A DNA stretch of 64,000 bases. Origin: Anseranas semipalmata. Taxonomy: Eukaryota > Chordata > Aves > Anseriformes > Anseranatidae. Location of the stretch: assembly GCA_013399115.1 (NCBI GenBank), contig VXAA01005193.1:1113024-1177023 (forward strand), read 5' to 3'. The notes under the pieces are model-generated. The model was given only the letters and a program-made list of their open reading frames with translations. It ran no database searches and was not told where the DNA came from. This document shows, one piece after another, positions 60,185 to 64,000 of this stretch. Each line of letters starts with the position of its first letter. Positions within the stretch are counted from its first letter, which is position 1. Both the position numbers and the translations under genes were made by a program.

Positions 60185-60350
60185 TAAAGACAAGTCTTGG
60201 CTGCCTTTCCAGAAAGTATGCTGCAGCCAAGGACAAGCACAAGTTGTCACACTCGATACAGCTCTAACCAGATGAAATGCAAGAAGCTGCGATGGATACA
60301 GGAGGTTGGACTAGCCAGTTTAATCATCTCCTCTGATCTTACACCTTACG
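60185..60350 (+). repeat. Old amniote interspersed repeat, 3' end
   Basis: CACAAGTTGTCACACTCGAT followed by ACAGCTCTAACCAG resembles 'cacaagttatgggctcgatacaggggtaac'. GATACAGGAGGTTGGACTAG, TTTAATCATCTCCTCTGATC and TTACACC resemble 'tacaggaggttggactagatgatctaatggtcccttctggccttaaac'. The same family occurs in antisense at about 14300. The family name is uncertain; old CR1/L3-like LINEs and related SINEs are possible. Confidence 0.5.
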
Positions 60351-60842
60351 GATGTACCACTCAGCGCATTTTCTGAAGCATCTTTCAAAGGAAACAGTAG
60401 GAAATAGTGCGAGAAAATGACAATGTAAAGGGTGAAAATTGAAGTCAGCAAGTATCTTGACATTCTGTGGGGACAACAAGACAATCTTGGACACACAGCA
60501 TGAAAGGACTGAAAAGAGGACACTCATGGATGCCCAGAGAGGCTCGAGCTCATGGGGTGAGTAGGCAGAGGCAAAAGCAGCTATAAGGTAACAGTGAAAA
60601 AGCATCGCCAAATTTTGAAAACAAGGGTGGCAATCCAGAGGGGTGCGGGAGGCTGCTGAAGGGGCAAGAAAAAGAGGGAAAACATTCTTGATGTGACCTT
60701 CTTTTACAGTTTGTGCCCATCCTGCTGAGACAACAAAGCTTTCTGCAGGTGCTGGAGCCCCTGTCAGTGATCTCCGGTGCACAAGGACACCTTCGGAGTC
60801 CTTCGGATGATACCCTCGGAATACCTGGTTGACTTTATTTAC
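60351..60842. other. Unique non-coding DNA, no gene recognised
   Basis: A 188-codon minus-strand frame (60339-60905) starts inside the neighbouring T-rich/TTTG repeat and extends into the old repeat on its left. It is not recognisable and probably arises by chance. Confidence 0.5.
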
Positions 60843-60882
60843 TTTTTTTTTTTGCTTTTTTGTTTGTTTGTTTGTTTGTTTT
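60843..60882. repeat. T run and (TTTG)n simple repeat
   Basis: T11 at 60843-60853, then GCTTTTTT, then five TTTG units. Confidence 0.95.
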
Positions 60883-61155
60883 CCATGAAAATGCCATTTC
60901 AGCAAAACCAGTGAGAAGGTCTTATGCTGCTTCAGGAAAAAATAGAAGAGACTGTTAAGTTTTTATTCGAATGGCACTTAATTTTTCTGCCTAATTGGTT
61001 ATACACAAAATTATTTAAAAGACAGAAGTTCAGACGCAAGACTTTCCATGCCCTGAATCAGAATGCCTTGACCTAAAACAACAGTTTTTGAGATTGCCTT
61101 GAAAAAAGAACAGAAAGTTCACGCCAATCTGGAACCTACTTTTTCTTTTTTCTAG
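60883..61155. other. Unique AT-rich DNA
   Basis: No gene or repeat was recognised. It ends in a strong splice-acceptor-like pyrimidine tract (TACTTTTTCTTTTTTCTAG, ending at 61155). Confidence 0.5.
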
Positions 61156-61439
61156 GCCTCACCACTTCTCACAGATTGGAAAACACAACTTTCTCACCAG
61201 CTTTTTTCCACGACGCCTGTCCATCTGACTGTGCAGCGTCCTCAGAAGAGAGCAGCGTGGTGACACAGACCCTGCGTGAGATCTCTGTGCTCCCCTTCCC
61301 ATCCAAAAGGCTACCTTGCTGTGAAAGCAGCCTGGGTCTTGTAACGGCTTCAGACATCATCCCTGTCATCATCTTCACCTTCCAGCCCCACCTAGGTGGC
61401 ATAAGGAGGTCCAAGCACAAGGATCGCTCTCAGCACTAA
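61156..61439 (+). other. Possible terminal exon or chance frame (unproven)
   Basis: A strong acceptor ends at 61155. From there one frame stays open for two bases plus 93 codons to a stop near 61437-61439. It includes TQTLREISVLPFPSKRL and then a hydrophobic stretch DIIPVIIFTF. I recognise no domain. Codon use does not distinguish it from its surroundings by eye, and no polyadenylation signal was seen close by. It could be an exon of an unidentified transcript, but such acceptor-like tracts are common in this window. Confidence 0.15.
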
Positions 61440-61951
61440 CTGCGCATCGTCCAGCAGGACCTGCAGGGACCGGGGTCGTGCCCTGCGGACCCAAGGGGAT
61501 GGATGGCTCCAGCTGTGAGAGGTGCTAACAGCAAAACCAGTATCATTTACGGGCTATTGATTATTTCCCCCTGCCTCCCTGGTGCATGCAGCTGCCTACT
61601 GCGCGTGAGCTGGCTGCCTGGCTTCCCCGGGGCTAAGGAAGATGTGTTGTCCTCCCCAAGCCCGCCTGCTTTCCATGCCCCCTCCCTGTTTCTGTCCGGC
61701 CTCGGAGGGACCTGGAGATGCAGCGTTCCCTGGGGAAACAGCCAAGTCCGCCCTTCCAGCACCCCTCTGCACACAAGCAGAACTGAGGCTCCTGCACAGC
61801 TTCCTCCCAGGATGTGTTTTAGTGTGTTCAACGCCACAAATAACAAATCCTGCTGATGTATCTGCCTTTGCACGCCAGAGGCATCGTGGTTCACAGGCTG
61901 TCCTATCTGGAGATGCAGAAGGCAGGCGGGTGTTTCTCCATCCCAGGACTG
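61440..61951. other. Unique non-coding DNA left of a TATA box
   Basis: Moderately GC-rich, with overlapping frames of 100-150 codons on both strands and none recognisable. No repeats were seen. Confidence 0.45.
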
Positions 61952-61959
61952 TATAAATA
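61952..61959 (+). promoter_or_regulatory. Candidate TATA box (TATAAATA)
   Basis: TATAAATAG fits the TATA consensus. It lies about 140 bases left of a dense CpG island, and 30 bases downstream would put a start site near 61985. An ATG at 62006 opens a 50-residue frame that ends at 62158 and has a possible splice donor (CAGAG|GTACGC) at about 62127. The peptide is not recognised. The context makes a real promoter more plausible than for the other TATA-like motifs here, but it is unproven. Confidence 0.25.
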
Positions 61960-62100
61960 GCGCTGGTGCCATGCGTTTGATCTGGGGCTCCACAAATTAA
62001 GCAAAATGCCTCCTCTGCCCTCACGGGCATACCTCCAGCCTGCTTTTCCCTGGGCCGACAGCTCGCAGTTTGCTTTTCCTTCTCCCTCCCACTGTCTGAC

Positions 62101-62403
62101 GGAGCGCATCAGCCGAAGCTCCCAGAGGTACGCTGAGCGCTGCCCCCGGGCCCTTTGATCCCCGCAGCCCCGCAGCACGGCACCGCATCGCGTCAGCCCC
62201 CGGCCCCCGGCGTCTGCCAGGGCTGCTGCAGCGCCGTTTTCACCGCGTGGGCGCCGAAGCGGCTGCGAACACGACCACGCACCGCTCGGACCACGCACGC
62301 AGAACGCTGCAGCGCCGTGCGGGTGGAAGCCTCTTGAGGCCCGGCTGCTGCGTTTGCCCAGCCTTCCGCACCGCACGCTGCTCGCGTACGGGTCTGCGGG
62401 AGA
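62101..62403. promoter_or_regulatory. CpG island
   Basis: I counted by hand about 41 CpG dinucleotides in 62101-62400, roughly one per seven bases, in very GC-rich sequence. Most of the window has very few. Vertebrate islands of this density usually mark promoters or other unmethylated regulatory DNA. Open frames in all directions here follow from the base composition. Which strand is transcribed cannot be told. Confidence 0.88.
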
Positions 62404-62639
62404 GGTTCCTGGCACGGATCCTGCGCACATCAGTCTGTCGCTTGGGGACCTGGGGCTGAATGCAAACGAAAGCCCGAGGTTAATTATTAAAGGTGGTTTG
62501 CGCAGCCCGGTGCTAATGCTGTGGTTGTGCGCCCTGAGCACTCGGCCTCAAAGAAAGGCGGGATGGGGGCAGATCTCGCAGGGCATTTTGGGGCTGCTGC
62601 CGTGCCGTGCAAATATTCAGCTGCATGGACAAAGGCTTC
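62404..62639. other. Right shoulder of the first CpG island
   Basis: GC content and CpG fall off gradually. A GGTTAATTATTAAAGG homeodomain-like site lies near 62477-62492. No gene was recognised. Confidence 0.4.
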
Positions 62640-63300
62640 TCCCAGCGCTTTGAATTAGGAAAAGGCAGGCGGGAGCTCTGGGTGGCTCCCAACAAAGCAA
62701 TCGCTGCAGAAGCCCTTGGGCTCCAATTTACGAATTCAAATCTTGTCTGAGGGTAATGTTTCCAACCGCACATTTATACCGCTTTCAGAAATAACACTGG
62801 AGCTCCTTGTGACATAGGATGACACAAATGCTAGAATCACTTTTGCAAAATGACACTTGCCGCTTACTGCTCGCCCCAATGCAGTAGCTGGAGCTATTGC
62901 CTGAAAGCTGTTTGCTCATTAGGTCTTTGAAAAAAATTTGAAAGATTTCCTAGAATGCAAATTTCTATTTAAAAAAGTCAACATGACATATTTTGACTTG
63001 CCTTGTTTGACAATATCAGTTATTTCATTTCAATAATGTGAAACATGGTTGTTTCAGCTCTGCCTTCTCATTTTGTTCTGTGTGCTTTTGTATTACATTA
63101 TAATATTTCAATATCATAGAGCACAGATGGATCACATACGATATTTCAGCTCTTGTATATGTTTTGGCACAATTGCACTGAAAATTTTGAATGTTATTAC
63201 AGTGAAATGTTTTACTAGCTCCAAGTCAGGACTGGATTTGTTTTTGAATTTTGAATTTTTTTTTTTTGAAAATATAAAATCTTTACCTTTTTTTCCCCTT
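62640..63300. promoter_or_regulatory. AT-rich conserved-looking block between CpG islands
   Basis: Repeat-free sequence with AATTTACGAATTC, GAATGCAAATTTC (an octamer-like ATGCAAAT), TCTATTTAAAAAAG and TATCAGTTATTTC. It sits between two CpG islands. A T9 run lies near 63258. Motif density suggests an intron or promoter-proximal enhancer; this is inference. Confidence 0.25.
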
Positions 63301-63309
63301 GTTTTGCAG

Positions 63310-63365
63310 TAAACTCAGCCATTGAAATGTCAGATATTCCCTCCGAAGAAATGTTCTGCTTGTGA
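63310..63365 (+). other. Possible exon start after a strong acceptor
   Basis: CCTTTTTTTCCCCTTGTTTTGCAG ends at 63309 and is among the strongest acceptor-like sequences in the window. One frame then gives two bases plus 17 codons, NSAIEMSDIPSEEMFCL, and a stop at 63363-63365. The composition looks protein-like, but the peptide is too short to recognise. If it is a last coding exon, its 3' untranslated part would run into the CpG island, which is unusual; a non-coding or alternative exon is equally possible. Confidence 0.2.
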
Positions 63366-63379
63366 ATTCTAGATTCATT

Positions 63380-64000
63380 ACTTGGCCTCTGCGATACGCG
63401 AGGTTTCAGCCCCGCTCCCAGTGGACAAGCCTCCCGTTTCTACAAGGCCCCCCTTGTGTCTGGAAAGACCTCATCGTGCTGGACATTTCGGGACGCGCTT
63501 CCCCATTACGCTTTGTCCACGGGGCCAAAGCGAGTTACAAGGCTCTCGCTTGCTTCCTCAGCCGGGCGTACAGCCCTTCTCCTTCGTGTGGCCCGGCGCT
63601 GAGCCAGCTCAGGGAAGTGAGCTGGCTCAAACACTCGCCCCAAAAACCTCGCCGAGAGAACCGGGCAGAAGCGCTGGGACAGACGGAGCGTGCTGCCCCC
63701 GGTGCGCCGATCTCCTCCGGGACAATGTCACCTGCTCCGGGACAGCGGCAGCACGGCTGTCCCTGCCGAGGCCCTGGGCAGGGCTCGGGGGGCCGGGGGG
63801 AGCCGGCCCCGCAGGGAACAATGAACTATTGCCCGGCGCATGGAAAAAGCACGGGAGAGCCCCTGCGCCCACGCTGCTTTTGTTTTGCCTTCCACGGGGA
63901 CCTGCGCACCGGGCCCCGAGGCCCGCTCCCCGGGGCCGCCCCGCCGCGGGCCTCGCCTCCCTCCGGCGCCGCGGTGCGGAGGGCCGGGACCCCCGCGCCG
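63380..64000. promoter_or_regulatory. CpG island, cut by the window edge
   Basis: CpG density rises steadily to the right; I counted 19 CpG in the last 100 bases (63901-64000), which are almost entirely G and C. No TATA box is visible. This is the typical left half of a CpG-island promoter or GC-rich first exon, with its centre beyond the window. The minus-strand frame at 63627-63872 is Pro/Ala/Gly-rich because of the composition and is not recognised. Confidence 0.88.

Noticed and set aside
61903..62541. 212-codon minus-strand frame over the CpG island
   Set aside because: Arg/Ala/Gly-rich composition follows from CpG-rich DNA, which rarely has stops; no domain recognised.

Overview
This 64 kb window looks like non-coding DNA from a vertebrate nuclear genome, most probably a bird (possibly another sauropsid such as a turtle or crocodilian). 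The reasons are the absence of tightly packed reading frames, the presence of CR1-type LINE copies and very old MIR-type SINE copies with no primate or rodent style L1/Alu load, long stretches of unique sequence, simple repeats, a run of Ns marking an assembly gap, and CpG depletion except for two CpG islands at the right end. I found no protein-coding gene that I can name. Open frames are short and scattered, and none matches a protein family I know. All family calls are from memory of repeat consensus patterns, not from a search.

Layout. 1-19147: mostly unique, moderately AT-rich DNA with MIR-type SINE relics near 970-1200, 2655-2890, 10385-10500 and 11650-11715, a (CTTT)n microsatellite at 5588-5671, another old amniote repeat near 14300, and a CR1 3' end at 17335-17515. 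19148-19410: assembly gap. 19411-38694: unique DNA with a possible small exon at 20179-20303, MIR relics near 24800 and 33065, and an old CR1 relic near 34840. 38695-39340: a CR1 relic whose internal part is missing. 39341-53754: unique DNA containing several enhancer-like blocks. 53755-54915: the longest repeat, a 5'-truncated and inactivated CR1 LINE. 54916-61951: unique DNA with one further old repeat at 60185-60350. 61952-64000: a TATA box, a dense CpG island (62101-62403), an AT-rich conserved-looking block, a strong splice acceptor at 63309/63310, and a second CpG island running off the right edge. The right edge is therefore the most likely place for the start of a gene, on a strand I cannot determine.

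The rest of the interest lies in possible regulatory DNA: blocks with homeodomain, POU octamer, PBX-like, FOX-like and SOX-like motifs and perfect inverted repeats around TAATTA cores. These resemble conserved non-coding elements around developmental genes, but conservation cannot be seen from one sequence. I found no CRISPR array, tRNA, rRNA, recognised microRNA, intact transposon, retrovirus or prokaryotic system, and nothing that qualifies as a new multi-gene system.
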